A stretch of 30,000 bases of DNA from Chrysomallon squamiferum (Eukaryota; Mollusca; Gastropoda; Neomphalida; Peltospiridae). The notes below the pieces were generated by a model. That model did no database searches. It saw only the letters and a list, made by a program, of their open reading frames with translations, and was not told the origin of the DNA. Both the position numbers and the translations under genes were made by a program. Positions 19,431-29,890 of the stretch are shown here, in pieces (position 1 is the stretch's first letter; each line of letters opens with the position of its first letter). The stretch spans positions 7,691,818-7,721,817 of the forward strand of contig CM022668.1 of NCBI GenBank assembly GCA_012295275.1. Reading direction: 5' to 3'.

Positions 19431-21316
19431 GTCACGTTGTCCACACAGACAGATTTGTGTGATGAAGACGAAGTCTACAGAGTCACGTTGTCCACACAGA
19501 CAGATTTGTGTGATGAAGTCGTAGAGTACAGAGTCACGTTGTCCACACAGACAGATTTGTGTGATGAAGACGAAGTCGTAGAGTACAGAGTCACGTTGTC
19601 CACACAGACAGATTTGTGTGATGAAGACGAAGTCATAGAGTCACGTTGTCCACACAGACAGATTTGTGTGATGAAGACGAAGTCGTAGAGTACAGAGTCA
19701 CGTTGTCCACACAGACAGATTTGTGTGATGAAGTCGTAGAGTACAGAGTCACGTTGTCCACACAGACAGATTTGTGTGATGAAGACGAAGTCATAGAGTC
19801 ACGTTGTCCACACAGACAGATTTGTGTGATGAAGACGAAGTCGTAGAGTACAGAGTCACGTTGTCCACACAGACAGATTTGTGTGATGAAGACGAAGTCA
19901 TAGAGTCACGTTGTCCACACAGACAGATTTGTGTGATGAAGACGAAGTCGTAGAGTACAGAGTCACGTTGTCCACACAGACAGATTTGTGTGATGAAGAC
20001 GAAGTCATAGAGTCACGTTGTCCACACAGACAGATTTGTGTGATGAAGACGAAGTCATAGAGTCACGTTGTCCACACAGACAGATTTGTGTGATGAAGAC
20101 GAAGTCATAGAGTCACGTTGTCCACACAGACAGATTTGTGTGTGATGAAGACGAAGTCGTAGAGTACAGAGTCACGTTGTCCCACAGACAGATTTGTGTG
20201 ATGAAGACAGAGTCACGTTGTCCACACAGACAGATTTGTGTGATGAAGACGAAGTCGTAGAGTACAGAGTCACGTTGTCCACACAGACAGATTTGTGTGA
20301 TGAAGACGAAGTCATAGAGTCACGTTGTCCACACAGACAGATTTGTGTGATGAAGACGAAGTCGTAGAGTACAGAGTCACGTTGTCCACACAGACAGATT
20401 TGTGTGATGAAGACGAAGTCATAGAGTCACGTTGTCCACACAGACAGATTTGTGTGATGAAGACGAAGTCGTAGAGTACAGAGTCACGTTGTCCACACAG
20501 ACAGATTTGTGTGATGAAGTCGTAGAGTACAGAGTCACGTTGTCCACACAGACAGATTTGTGTGATGAAGACGAAGTCGTAGAGTACAGAGTCACGTTGT
20601 CCACACAGACAGATTTGTGTGATGAAGACGAAGTCATAGAGTCACGTTGTCCACACAGACAGATTTGTGTGATGAAGACGAAGTCGTAGAGTACAGAGTC
20701 ACGTTGTCCACACAGACAGATTTGTGTGATGAAATAGAGTGACGTTGTCCACACAGACAGATTTGTGTGATGAAGACGAAGTCGTAGAGTACAGAGTCAC
20801 GTTGTCCACACAGACAGTTTTTGTGTGATGAAGACGAAGTCATAGAGTCACGTTGTCCACACAGACAGATTTTGTGTGATGAAGACGAAGTCATAGAGTG
20901 TTGTCCACACAGACAGATTTGTGTGATGAAGACGAAGTCGTAGAGTCACATTGTCCACACAGACAGATTTGTGTGATGAAGACGAAGTCGTAGAGTCACA
21001 TTGTCCACACAGACAGATTTGTGTGATGAAGACGAAGTCGTAGAGTCACATTGTCCACACAGACAGATTTGTGTGATGGAGACAAAGTCGTAGAGTACAG
21101 AGTCACATTGTCCACACAGACAGATTTGTGTGATGGAGACAAAGTCGTAGAGTACAGAGTCACGTTGTCCACACAGACAGATTTGTGTGATGAAGACGAA
21201 GTCGTAGAGTACAGAGTCACGTTGTCCACACAGACAGATTTGTGTGATGAAGTCGTAGAGTACAGAGTCACGTTGTCCACACAGACAGATTTGTGTGATG
21301 GAGACAAAGTCACAGG
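19431..21316. repeat. 36-unit minisatellite with 57-, 51- and 50-bp unit classes
   Basis: All units start GTCACGTTGTCCACACAGAC and run through AGATTTGTGTGATGA. They then end in one of three main ways: GACGAAGTCGTAGAGTACAGA (57 bp), GTCGTAGAGTACAGA or a near form (51 bp), or GACGAAGTCATAGA (50 bp). A few units are 41, 47 or 59 bp. Unit starts step cleanly from 19431 to 21267. Units near 20945-21102 carry CACATTG for CACGTTG, and the last few carry GGAGACAAAG. Mixed lengths break any reading frame, so the open stretches on both strands are incidental. Confidence 0.97.
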
Positions 21317-21519
21317 TTTAATTACAGAGACAACTCAGAGCTGTAACCTTTTGCCTCCAGGATTAACTACACAAAAAGAGCTGTTGCCCAGAATTGATCC
21401 CAGAAGCTTCAGGTTGAATAATTAGAGCTCATAGCTTGCATAATGAGACACGTGTTGCTTTGTTCTCTCCATGTTTTTGTGTGTGTATATCAGATCATGT
21501 TGAGAAGTGTGACTTTCAG
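21317..21519. other. Unique island right of the minisatellite
   Basis: It includes CCTTTTGCCTCCAG at about 21347-21360, a good-looking 3' splice site. The following bases are open in one frame (LTTQKELLPRIDPRSF), but the only nearby donor is GTTGAA, which is weak. Its phase does not join to the next candidate exon. Confidence 0.3.
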
Positions 21520-21689
21520 ATAGTTCTTCAAGTATGCATGTCATGGACCAAGCTCTGATGTTTTTTGAAGAGTTTTATTCAAATGAAGCTTTACAAGACT
21601 GGTTTGAAGTGCATCGTGGTGAATTATATGAACTATCTAATACTTTAGTAGAAGCATGCCTTATGTGGACTACAGAGAGAGAATATTAA
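21520..21689 (+). CDS. Candidate terminal exon, product not recognised
   Basis: The sequence follows TGACTTTCAG, a plausible 3' splice acceptor ending at 21519, and stays open to a TAA at 21687-21689. It starts with two bases of a split codon (incoming phase 1) and then encodes 55 residues, or 48 from the ATG at 21543. The translation looks protein-like: MDQALMFFEEFYSNEALQDW, then FEVHRGELYELSNTLVEACL, then MWTTEREY. It is rich in acidic and aromatic residues and probably helical, with no low complexity. This contrasts with the repeat-derived frames all around. No partner exon was found. I do not recognise the family; a decayed retroelement or gene fragment is also possible. Confidence 0.35.
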
Positions 21690-21712
21690 CCAAGATCAAT
21701 ATAACAATTTAA

Positions 21713-21899
<187 letters not shown>

Positions 21900-21910
21900 C
21901 CCCTTATGAT

Positions 21911-21984
21911 ACTCCTGAAGACATTCCCATTAAGATAGCAAACACAGATACATAAATATTTCTCTCTTGTTTGATAGCAGAACC
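21911..21984. repeat. 74-bp dispersed duplicate, copy 2
   Basis: Near-identical to 17548-17621, 4.36 kb to the left and in the same orientation. Here it stands alone, flanked by CT/TA and CA microsatellites, without the 46-bp tandem copies that accompany copy 1. Confidence 0.93.
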
Positions 21985-21987
21985 TAC

Positions 21988-22040
21988 AACACACAGACAC
22001 ACACACACCCACACACCCCCACCACACACACACACACATC
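21988..22040. repeat. Imperfect (CA)n run
   Basis: CA units interrupted by CAGACA, CCCA and CCCCC. Confidence 0.92.
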
Positions 22041-22044
22041 TCAC

Positions 22045-22500
22045 CACCAAGAAAGTCACAATGTCTTAAAACATCAGATTTAAGCAGACCCAAAATAAAA
22101 GTAATACTAAATATATTTATTGCTGGCAAGTAAAACCATTAGTACAAGCAAGCCTGTCATGGGCCCAGAGAGTTTTGATACAGTTAAAAGAGTAATATTT
22201 TATAACATTAAACAGACCCAAGAGGACAGCAAATTCACTCATTACTGATAACTAAAACCATCAGTATAAGTACGCCTGTTATGGGCCCAGAGGGATTTAT
22301 CAGAGTAGGGTATACTGTTTAAATTAGGTTTAAACAGACAAAAGAGAATACTGATGTCTTCATTTCAATTAAAATTTTCTGTTCAAGCTCGCCTTCAATG
22401 GGCTCCATGGAATTTAATACAAGAAAAGCTGTCATGTTTTACAACAGTGAATATACCCCAGAGATTCAGATGACTGACATCTAAACCAGGACTTGAAACC
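22045..22500. repeat. Diverged tandem repeat of about 122 bp, 3-4 copies
   Basis: TTTAAGCAGACCC-type motifs begin near 22079, 22206 and 22328. CCTGTCATGGGCCCAGAG occurs at about 22152, in the form CCTGTTATGGGCCCAGAG at about 22274, and as CCTTCAATGGGCTCCATGG near 22392. AAAACCATTAGTACAAGC-like sequence precedes each of the last group. Confidence 0.8.
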
Positions 22501-22576
22501 AGATAGATTTAGTAGTCTTGAGAGTTGTGACATTTGAAAGCAGTGACAAACTTCTACAAGTCTGATAATAGTATAG
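22501..22576. other. Short unique spacer
   Basis: No feature seen. Confidence 0.5.
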
Positions 22577-22637
<61 letters not shown>

Positions 22638-22715
22638 GAATAATAATAATAAGAATAAGAATAAGAATAATAATAATAATAATAACAAAAACAACACCAA
22701 CAACAACAATAATAA
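22577..22715. repeat. (AAT)n microsatellite with AAG and AAC variants
   Basis: About twenty AAT units, then AATAAG/AATAAC variants and CAACAACAAC. Open frames of asparagine or leucine repeats are artefacts. Confidence 0.96.
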
Positions 22716-22796
22716 AATTAAAATATAAAAACTGATAATGTTGAAAATGATGATGATGATGATGATGGCTGTAATAAAATGATAAAAAATAAAAAT

Positions 22797-22895
22797 CTCA
22801 AGGGAAGACAAGAATTAAAATATATACAAGTATTAGATGCATCATCTGAATTAATAGAACATGGAACAGTTGTGAGCAAAATATAATAATCCTTT
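22797..22895. repeat. Dispersed repeat, copy B
   Basis: Homologous to 16376-16470 in the same orientation, with many substitutions and small indels. Shared blocks include AAGGGAAGACA, ATTAGAT, GCATCATCTGAATTAATAGA (compare TCATCTCTGTTAATGGA) and GAGCAAAATATA. It follows an AAT run with GATGAT units, and precedes an A-rich tail. Confidence 0.65.
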
Positions 22896-23180
22896 CAAAA
22901 AAAAAAAAATAAAAAAAAAATAAAATAATTTAAAATTAAAGAAAAAACAAAATAAAAATAAAAATAAAAAAGAGAAAAGGAAAAAAGAAATGTGAATGAA
23001 ATAATCAATATACACATTAATACTATAATAAAAATGATCATTTATTATATTTTAACAAAATTAATTTTTATCAGATATTAACATTATGAAAAGAAAGAAA
23101 GAAAAAAATGAATTCTTAAAAATAGCCTGCCTTAAACTTTATCTTTAAAATATAGGACAACATCAAGAATATAATCTGTT
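22896..23180. other. A-rich tract and AT-rich spacer
   Basis: Poly(A)/AAAAT-rich at about 22896-22990, then AT-rich sequence with no recognised feature. Confidence 0.7.
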
Positions 23181-23189
23181 AAACAAACA

Positions 23190-23350
23190 TTTTACTAATG
23201 TAATGAGCCAATGAAATAATTAAATCATCCAATCAAGTAATTTACTAATGAAGTCAGCCCATGAAATCATTTTACTAATGAAATCAGCCCATGAAATCAT
23301 TTTACTAATGAAATCAGCCAATCAAATTATTCTGCAGATGAAATTAGCAA
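23190..23350. repeat. 30-bp tandem repeat, about 5 copies
   Basis: TTTTACTAATGAAATCAGCC followed by CATGAAATCA repeats at exact 30-bp steps between 23236 and 23325; outer copies are degenerate. The CCAAT-like AGCCAATGAAAT/AGCCAATCAAAT form appears in the outer copies. Confidence 0.92.
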
Positions 23351-23500
23351 AAATAACCATTCTTGGTATCAAGATACACTTTTTAAAGTCTATTTTTCTG
23401 TTAGTATCCTAGTAGACACTAATCTATCAGTCATTTACAATGGATATAGTAACTGAAAGTTCAAACAAGTTGCTAAGTTGTGAATGTATTTCTTTTCTTT
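23351..23500. other. Unique spacer
   Basis: No feature seen. Confidence 0.5.
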
Positions 23501-23760
23501 TGGGCATATTTATTTATTCAAACTATTATTATTATGTTATTGTTCTTATCCTTGTCATCATTATAATATCACAGTTTTTGTTGTTATTATTTCTTTATTT
23601 ACTGATATAGATATTTATTTATTTACTTACTCAGTTACTTTCTTACTTATTTATTTATTTAATTATTTATTCAAACTGTTAATAATATTATGAATAAAGT
23701 TCTTACTACTGTTGTCATTCAGTGTTTGTTATATTAAAATCATCGTATTTCTGTTGTTTT
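23501..23760. repeat. T-rich tract with ATTT units and a direct duplication
   Basis: TTTATTCAAACT followed by ATTATTATTATG or GTTAATAATATTATG, then GTTCTTA, occurs near 23513 and again near 23664. The intervening DNA is ATTT/ACTT tetranucleotide-like. Confidence 0.7.
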
Positions 23761-23858
23761 TGTTATAATACAGAGAGGTGGGGGCTGGGTGTGTCTATGT
23801 AAATATTTAACAGAAAAGTTTAGTCATATAGAAGTTAAAGTTCTTGTATTTCTTCATC
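23761..23858. other. Unique spacer
   Basis: Contains GAGAGGTGGGGGCTGGGTGT. No gene seen. Confidence 0.5.
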
Positions 23859-23935
23859 CAGTACTGGGACGTGATCCTAAAACCTACCAGTCCTGAACCC
23901 AGTGACTTAATCACCAAAACCGGTTTTGAGAAAAA
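23859..23935 (-). mobile_element. tRNA-derived SINE-like fragment, reverse orientation
   Basis: On the minus strand, TTGGTGATTAAGTCACTGG resembles an A box and anticodon arm region, and TTTTAGGATCACGTCCC resembles a B box. They have the order and spacing of a tRNA-derived head, within about 70 bp. GGATCA is also the B-box form seen at 28302, 28972 and 29109. The stems are not preserved, so it is not a tRNA gene. Confidence 0.5.
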
Positions 23936-24262
23936 TTAAATTATTTTTAAAATCTAAAAGCTCACTCAACACATTTCTAACCAACAGTTTTGATACAACA
24001 TTATACACATAATTAAGAATCATATAGAAAATTAAAGAAGAAACCTGTAAGTGCCATGTCCTGGCTTTGTCCTTTTGAACTTAGCAATAAGAGATTTTCA
24101 ATATGGACCTACCCAAAGTTATGAATGTACATATTATATATGATAAACCAGTCATGTTGAAATGGTTAGAATGGGAAAGTACCCAATGAGAGAAGTAAGG
24201 AGGATTGATCTTGGTATTTACAACATCTCAATTGTAATCACTGAGAGAAAGTTTATCTTCAA
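23936..24262. other. Unique AT-rich lead-in to the 39-bp array
   Basis: An ATG at 24162 opens a frame of 34 non-repeat codons that runs in phase into the 39-bp array. This lead-in has no repeat character, but I see no family resemblance or promoter. Confidence 0.4.
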
Positions 24263-25074
24263 GACTGGTTATACTATAGATTATATGATAACTGTTTTAA
24301 AGACTGGTTATACTATAGAATACATGATAACTGTTTTAAAGACTGGTTATACTATAGAATACATGATAACTGTTTTAAAGTCTGGTTATACTGTAGAATA
24401 CATGATAACTGTTTTAAAGTCTGGTTATACTATAGAATACATGATAACTGTTTTAAAGACTGGTTATACTGTAGAATACATGATAACTGTTTTAAAGACT
24501 GGTTATACTGTAGAATACATGATAACTGTTTTAAAGACTGGTTATACTGTAGAATACATGATAACTGTTTTAAAGACTGGTTATACTATAGAATACATGA
24601 TAACTGTTTTAAAGACTGGTTATACTGTAGAATACATGATAACTGTTTTAAAGACTGGTTATACTGTAGAATACAAGATAACTGTTTTAAAGACTGGTTA
24701 TACTATAGAATACATGATAACTGTTTTAAAGACTGGTTATACTGTAGAATACATGATAACTGTTTTAAAGACTGGTTATACTATAGAATACAAGATAACT
24801 GTTTTAAAGACTGGTTATACTATAGAACACATGATAACTGTTTTAAAGACTGGTTATACTGTAGAATACATGATAACTGTTTTAAAGACTGGTTATACTA
24901 TATGATAACTGTTTTAAAGTCTGGTTATACTATAGAATATATAATAACTGTTTTAAACACTGGTTATACTATAGAACACATGATAACTGTTTTAAAGTCT
25001 GGTTATACTGTAGAATACAAGATAACTGTTTTAAACACTGGTTATACTATAGAATACATGATAACTGTTTTAAA
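24263..25074. repeat. 39-bp tandem repeat, 21 copies, in-frame
   Basis: The unit GACTGGTTATACTATAGAAT followed by ACATGATAACTGTTTTAAA repeats with starts at 24263 and every 39 bp to 24887. A 7-bp deletion makes that unit 32 bp, and four more units run from 24919 to 25074. Translated, each unit is TGYTIEYMITVLK, giving a 247-codon frame from ATG 24162 to a stop at the deletion, and a shorter frame after it. The recurrent differences are ATA/GTA (I/V), ATG/AAG (M/K), ACT/TCT (T/S) and TAC/CAC (Y/H). All are amino-acid changes and silent differences are scarce, so selection to keep the protein is not supported. I call this a minisatellite, with a coding gene as the less likely alternative. Confidence 0.95.
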
Positions 25075-26130
25075 GTACTTTGTAAATGGATATCTGTTAT
25101 TAGCTGTATTTAATGGGTAAATAAGAAAAATGTGAGAAAAAGAAGAAAAAGTAATAAAGGAAATGAAAAAATAAATAAAATAAGAGAAATTATTTGAAAA
25201 GAAAGTAAAAAAAAAAAAAAAATTAAACTGTAAAACAAAAATAAAATAAAAATGCAAATAAATCGAGAATGAAACTAAAGAAAAAAATATAAATACTAAT
25301 TTGAAAAGTTAACATAAAGTCAATAAAAAAGAATTAAAACTGGAAGAACAATATCAATCATACTGAAGTTTAATATATTTTTAAAAAGAAAGTAATAAAG
25401 TTTAACAATGGCAGAAAAAAAAAAAAGAGAAGAAAAATGAATGATAGTAAAAAACTAAAAGAACAATAAAAACATATGAAACAATAAATAAATAAATAAA
25501 TAAATAAAAAGTAAAAACTTTTAGAGAATAAAAATCTGAAGGATAAAATTCATTTTAAAAGTATTTTTAAAAAGAAAGTAAACTTATAAAAACAACTAGA
25601 AAATAAAATAAAATTAAAAAAAAACAAGAAAAACATATAAAAATAATTAAAATCAGAAAAAAAGAGATTTGTCTTACTCAAGACCAAACTTTCAATTAAT
25701 CAAAATTAACTCTGCTGATTTCTTCAGTGTATTTTCAGAGAACAAATCTATTTACAGAAGAAAAAACAATTTAAAAAACGTAACAATTGTGTTTATCCTG
25801 AGGTAAAATTATTTGTCTTCTCCAGAAAAAAAATGTATAAAATCAGTTTTAAATGTCAGTAGGTTAGTCAACACAGACTGGAGTTGTTAAATAACACTTC
25901 TCAAATGTTATTTCAACAATAAAAAAAGGAGAAGAAAAAACTTTGCTAATTTTCGTGGGTAATAGGCAATTTGTTTCAGTGATTTTATTGCTGAAGTGAA
26001 GTAAAAAGGAATTTACTTTTCTTATTTTTTATTTTTTTATTTATTTTTTTTTTGAAAGAGGGAAAAATGATGTAATATTTCTTGTATTTGATATGAAATG
26101 TGAAATAAAGAAATAACATAACAGTCAACA
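25075..26130. other. A-rich low-complexity DNA with faint long-period repetition
   Basis: Very A-rich on the plus strand. TTTGAAAAGAAAGTAA near 25192 and TATTTTTAAAAAGAAAGTAA near 25376 and 25563 are about 185 bp apart and hint at a decayed repeat of that length. An AAAT run lies at about 25484-25508. No gene seen. Confidence 0.65.
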
Positions 26131-26255
26131 GATCCATACTGTGTGTTTATATATTAATTATTTTGTTTAGTTTGGGAAAATAATTTCAGATATATAATAT
26201 AATATATATAAGATTATGTGTGTTTTTTAAAATTAATTTTTATTTTGGTTGAAAA
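26131..26255. other. AT-rich spacer
   Basis: No feature seen. Confidence 0.5.
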
Positions 26256-26369
26256 AATAAAACAGTATATATGTTTGTACATGTATGTATGTACATAAGT
26301 ATATATATTTATTTGTATGTATGTATGTATGTATTTATGTCTGTCTGTGTGTAAATATATATATATCTA

Positions 26370-26402
<33 letters not shown>
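26256..26402. repeat. TATG and TG microsatellites
   Basis: ATGTATGT units at about 26279-26340, then about 14 TG units at about 26373-26400. Confidence 0.92.
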
Positions 26403-26404
<2 letters not shown>

Positions 26405-27110
26405 AAATAATTAGCTTATAGTAGTCATATTTTCTTTTTACTTTTATGTTTCAAGTTTTATATTATAAAATAATTCTATAAACAATTTTTCCCTTTTATT
26501 AGTAAAAAAGGTAATCTTTCTAGGTCATAGATATATCTATACACCTTTTTCAAGTAATTTATTTTAAACATCTATTCATTCATTCATTCATTCTCATCAT
26601 GGGTACTGCATTTACATGAATCATAATTAACATCATTGTTATTACTTAATTAATTTAGTATTTTCAAAATCATTAACATCGCATTAAACATGAATAAATA
26701 ATTCTTATAATGTTAATATTATATATAAATGATACCTTCCATGTCCAAGAATATCAAACACTTCCAACATGGACTTTATTTTCATTCACTTATCTTTACC
26801 AGTATTTGAAACGACAAATACCTGACACAAGCCATTTAGACATTTTTTTAAATTTTTATTTCTGTGAGATGTGAAAGGAACAAAAACCTCTGACACTCAG
26901 GGTATAGAGGCAAGTAACAAAGGTAAAAATGAAAAGACAGAGAGAGATCAGGTGTCAACTGTTCAGCCTGCTATAGACAGAACAACAGATAAACTAAAAC
27001 AAGTCTGGAACTTGTTGGTAAAATGATCCACATATCACTTGTGTATTTGTTGTGTTTGCTTGGGGTTTGTTTGTGTTGTTGTATAAACAGGCTTCTTTAT
27101 CTGTATGTTT
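26403..27110. other. AT-rich unique sequence, nothing recognised
   Basis: A short CATT run lies at about 26572-26593. A slightly GC-richer stretch at about 26870-27020 shows no convincing exon. Confidence 0.55.
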
Positions 27111-27400
27111 GTCTGCAAACTTGTTTGTACATATGCCTGTATGTATGTATGTATGTATGTATGTATATGTATAGTATATGTATGTAGGTATGTATATGTA
27201 TAGTATATGTATGTAGGTATGTATATGTATAGTATATGTATGTAGCTATGTATATGTATAGTATATGTATGTAGGTATGTATATGTATGTATACATGTAT
27301 AAATGTACGTATGTACAAGTGTAGGTATATTTTCAGATTTATATGCATGTATATATATATATATACATATATGTTTGTATGTATGTATTAATAGATATAT
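27111..27400. repeat. TATG tract containing a 29-bp tandem unit
   Basis: GTATG runs, then TAGTATATGTATGTAGGTAT followed by GTATATGTA repeats with starts at 27172, 27201, 27230 and 27259, exactly 29 bp apart. A TA run and more GTAT units follow. Confidence 0.93.
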
Positions 27401-28130
27401 GAATTCATGTGTGTTTTTATATTACTGTATTTTGTGTGTGTGTGTGTGTGTTTGAAAACATGAGGATAATGAGTATATATTGACATATTTACATTACTAC
27501 AGTACAACAAAGCCTCTCTCTCACACAACACACACACACAGACACACAGACACACACATACAGACACACACACACACACACATACACACACTCAGACACA
27601 CACACACAGACACACACACACAGACACACACTCAGACACACACACACAGACACACACACACAGACACACACACACACAGAGAGTATATATTGATATATTT
27701 ACATTACTACATGTACAATATATATATATATATATCATATACAAACAGACACACAACACAGACACACACATGAACAGATATATGAATTCATGTGTGTTTT
27801 TTTATATTACAAACAGACACACACACACAGACACACATGTGTGTTTGAAAACATACACACACAGGACACACACACACATGTATCAAACAGACACACACAC
27901 ACACACACACACACAAACAGACACACACACATTGACATATTTACATTACTCACACACACAGACACACACTCAAACACACACACACACACACACAGACACA
28001 CACTCAAACAGACACACACACACAGACACACACTCAAACACACACACACACACACACACAGGGACACACACACACACAGAAGACACACACACACACACAC
28101 AGACACACACACACACACACACAGACTGTG
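27401..28130. repeat. Compound TG/CA array with dispersed unique blocks repeated inside
   Basis: Mostly CA units with CAGACA and CTCAAACA interruptions, and a TG run at about 27435-27452. Short unique blocks recur: ATATATGAATTCATGTGTGT near 27394 and 27779; GTGTTTGAAAACAT near 27448 and 27841; ATTGACATATTTACATTACT near 27479, 27690 (one base different) and 27931. This implies that a larger segment was duplicated before or during CA expansion. Long open frames on both strands are artefacts. Confidence 0.93.
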
Positions 28131-28284
28131 TCACTGCAGTGGAAACAGAAATGATGGATAACAACATTTACATCTTGTCACAGAAAACAGAGTAAACATC
28201 AGTTGTGTGGCATCCAGACAATGAATCACTTTGTTTTACACATCTCTGGTACACACACATACACACACAGTGTGTCTGTCACTC
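28131..28284. other. Short unique spacer
   Basis: No gene seen. It contains ACACACACATACACACACAG at about 28251-28270. Confidence 0.5.
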
Positions 28285-29180
28285 AAGTGCAGAGGGCTTC
28301 AGGATCAGATCTCCATAGCTGACCCAAAAGGCTATTTCCTTGTTTGGCTGGAATTAGTAACTATTCTGCGGGTTGGGCCTAGGTTATTTCCTAAGTTAAC
28401 TAAAAGTCTCTGATTTATGACTGGACTGTATGTCAGTGGTTACTGGTTCAATTCCCAACAGTGGACACAACACATTATTCTGTAGATTAACTTGAATTTT
28501 TTGATTTGTGAGTGGAGTGTAGGTTAGTGGTTAGAGTAAGCGTCTGATTGTGTGAAATGTTAGATGTTCAGTTCCTTACAATGGATGGATTCAGAAGGCT
28601 GTCTTCTGATTAAACTAGAATTCCCACACTGGTGATTTGTCTGAGGAATAATAGTTACAATTACTGTTGATATGGGAAAGGTTTCATGTTCAATTCCCAG
28701 TAATGGATCTAAATGGTTATTTTCTGGTTTAACTAGAATTTGAATATTACTAACTGGGCTACAGATTAGTGTGAAGCATTTCAACATCTGTCCTTCACAG
28801 TGCATTAAAATGGATGTTCTCTAACTAGAACTCCAGTACAGACATTCTATGTTAGAACAACTTCGTTGATATATGAAAGGTTGTTAGATCAATTCACCAC
28901 AAAGGAAATTAAGATTTTTTTTCAAATCAAGTTCAGATGTTAAAACAACTGCTTGAGGGATTTGAGTTTTCAGGATCAATACTGCTTAGGGTTAACATGA
29001 AGCCTATTTCCTGTTCTAGATTGTACTCAACAAATCTTTTGTGGAATCTGGCTACATTTCTATAATTTTTCTTTTTTATTATTATTTCTATGAGATGTGA
29101 GAGACTGCAGGATCAATTCTGCACAGTGGTTCTACTCAACAGTTTCCTGATACAGCTAGCATTCAGTGATTTGTGAAAAT
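28285..29180 (+). mobile_element. Degenerate tandem array of tRNA-derived SINE-like units
   Basis: About eight units share a B-box-like motif (GGTTCAATTCCC and variants such as GGATCAATTCTG) near 28302, 28443, 28562, 28685, 28784, 28888, 28972 and 29109. It is followed by a CAGTGG-type stretch, then TTTTCTGGTTTAACTAGAAT or a variant, then TGATTTGTGA. The best unit also has an A-box-like TAGGTTAGTGGTTAGAG at about 28519-28535, 27 bp or so before its B box, with a tRNA-like middle. Spacing is 84-141 bp. The units are too eroded to be working tRNA genes. Confidence 0.6.
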
Positions 29181-29500
29181 GAGAGGGTTTACTTACATAT
29201 TTGTTTATGTAGTTATATTTTTATTCATATGACTGTGCTTATCAAAAGTATTGCATTCGTTTGTATTAGTACATTCATGTATATGTTAATAAATAATTTA
29301 TTTCAGTTATTATCTGAATCAGAATCTAAACTGTGCTAGATTGTTACTGATTCAAGCTTTTATTAAAAATATTCTGCCAAAAATTATACCTCATCAATTC
29401 AGTCTGTACCATTTATTTTTTATTTTGCTTCAGCAATCGCAAAAAACCTTGAAAGATTGAATCATTTCTTTCTTGTATCTTTTCAAATAACTGTGTGTCT
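29181..29500. other. AT-rich spacer, nothing recognised
   Basis: No convincing gene or element. Confidence 0.55.
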
Positions 29501-29570
29501 ATGTGTGTAAGTGAATCAATGTATATATGTGTATATATATATATATAAAAATTAATTAATTAATTATATT
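29501..29570. repeat. TATG/TA and TTAA short runs
   Basis: TGTATATATGTGTATATATA followed by ATTAATTAATTAATTA. Confidence 0.85.
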
Positions 29571-29890
29571 TGTGTTAAATACCATCATATATAAATACAT
29601 TTACTAACAAGTGATTTTCAGTATTAGAATTAATGAAGAAATGATTTCATTGTTTATTTATTTACCTAGTAAACACAGTCAGTAATTAATTACAGGTTTG
29701 TCTTGACACCTGTAAGACATTAAAAGCAGGTGTTATTAGGTGTTATGCAGGTAATCTCGTTAACTTGTGTGTCACATGCTACCTGTGTTTTCTGTTTAAC
29801 AAGATTAAAAAGTTTGTTGATATGAAAACCAATTCATAATCAAATATAAAACTAAAAGTAATAATTAAGATTCATTATATTATAAATCAT
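29571..29890. other. AT-rich spacer
   Basis: Contains CAGGTGTTATTAGGTGTTAT, a short direct repeat at about 29727-29746. Nothing else recognised. Confidence 0.5.

Noticed and set aside
21361-21412. Small exon after CCTTTTGCCTCCAG
   Set aside because: The acceptor is good but the donor (GTTGAA) is weak, and the phase does not match the candidate exon at 21520.
19413-21425. STQTDLCDEDEVVEYR-type repeat protein
   Set aside because: Unit lengths of 50, 41 and 47 bp throw the array out of frame repeatedly, so no continuous protein is encoded.
27480-28195. Threonine/histidine-rich frames up to 141 codons
   Set aside because: Artefacts of the CA array; frames are open on both strands and show no non-repeat domain.
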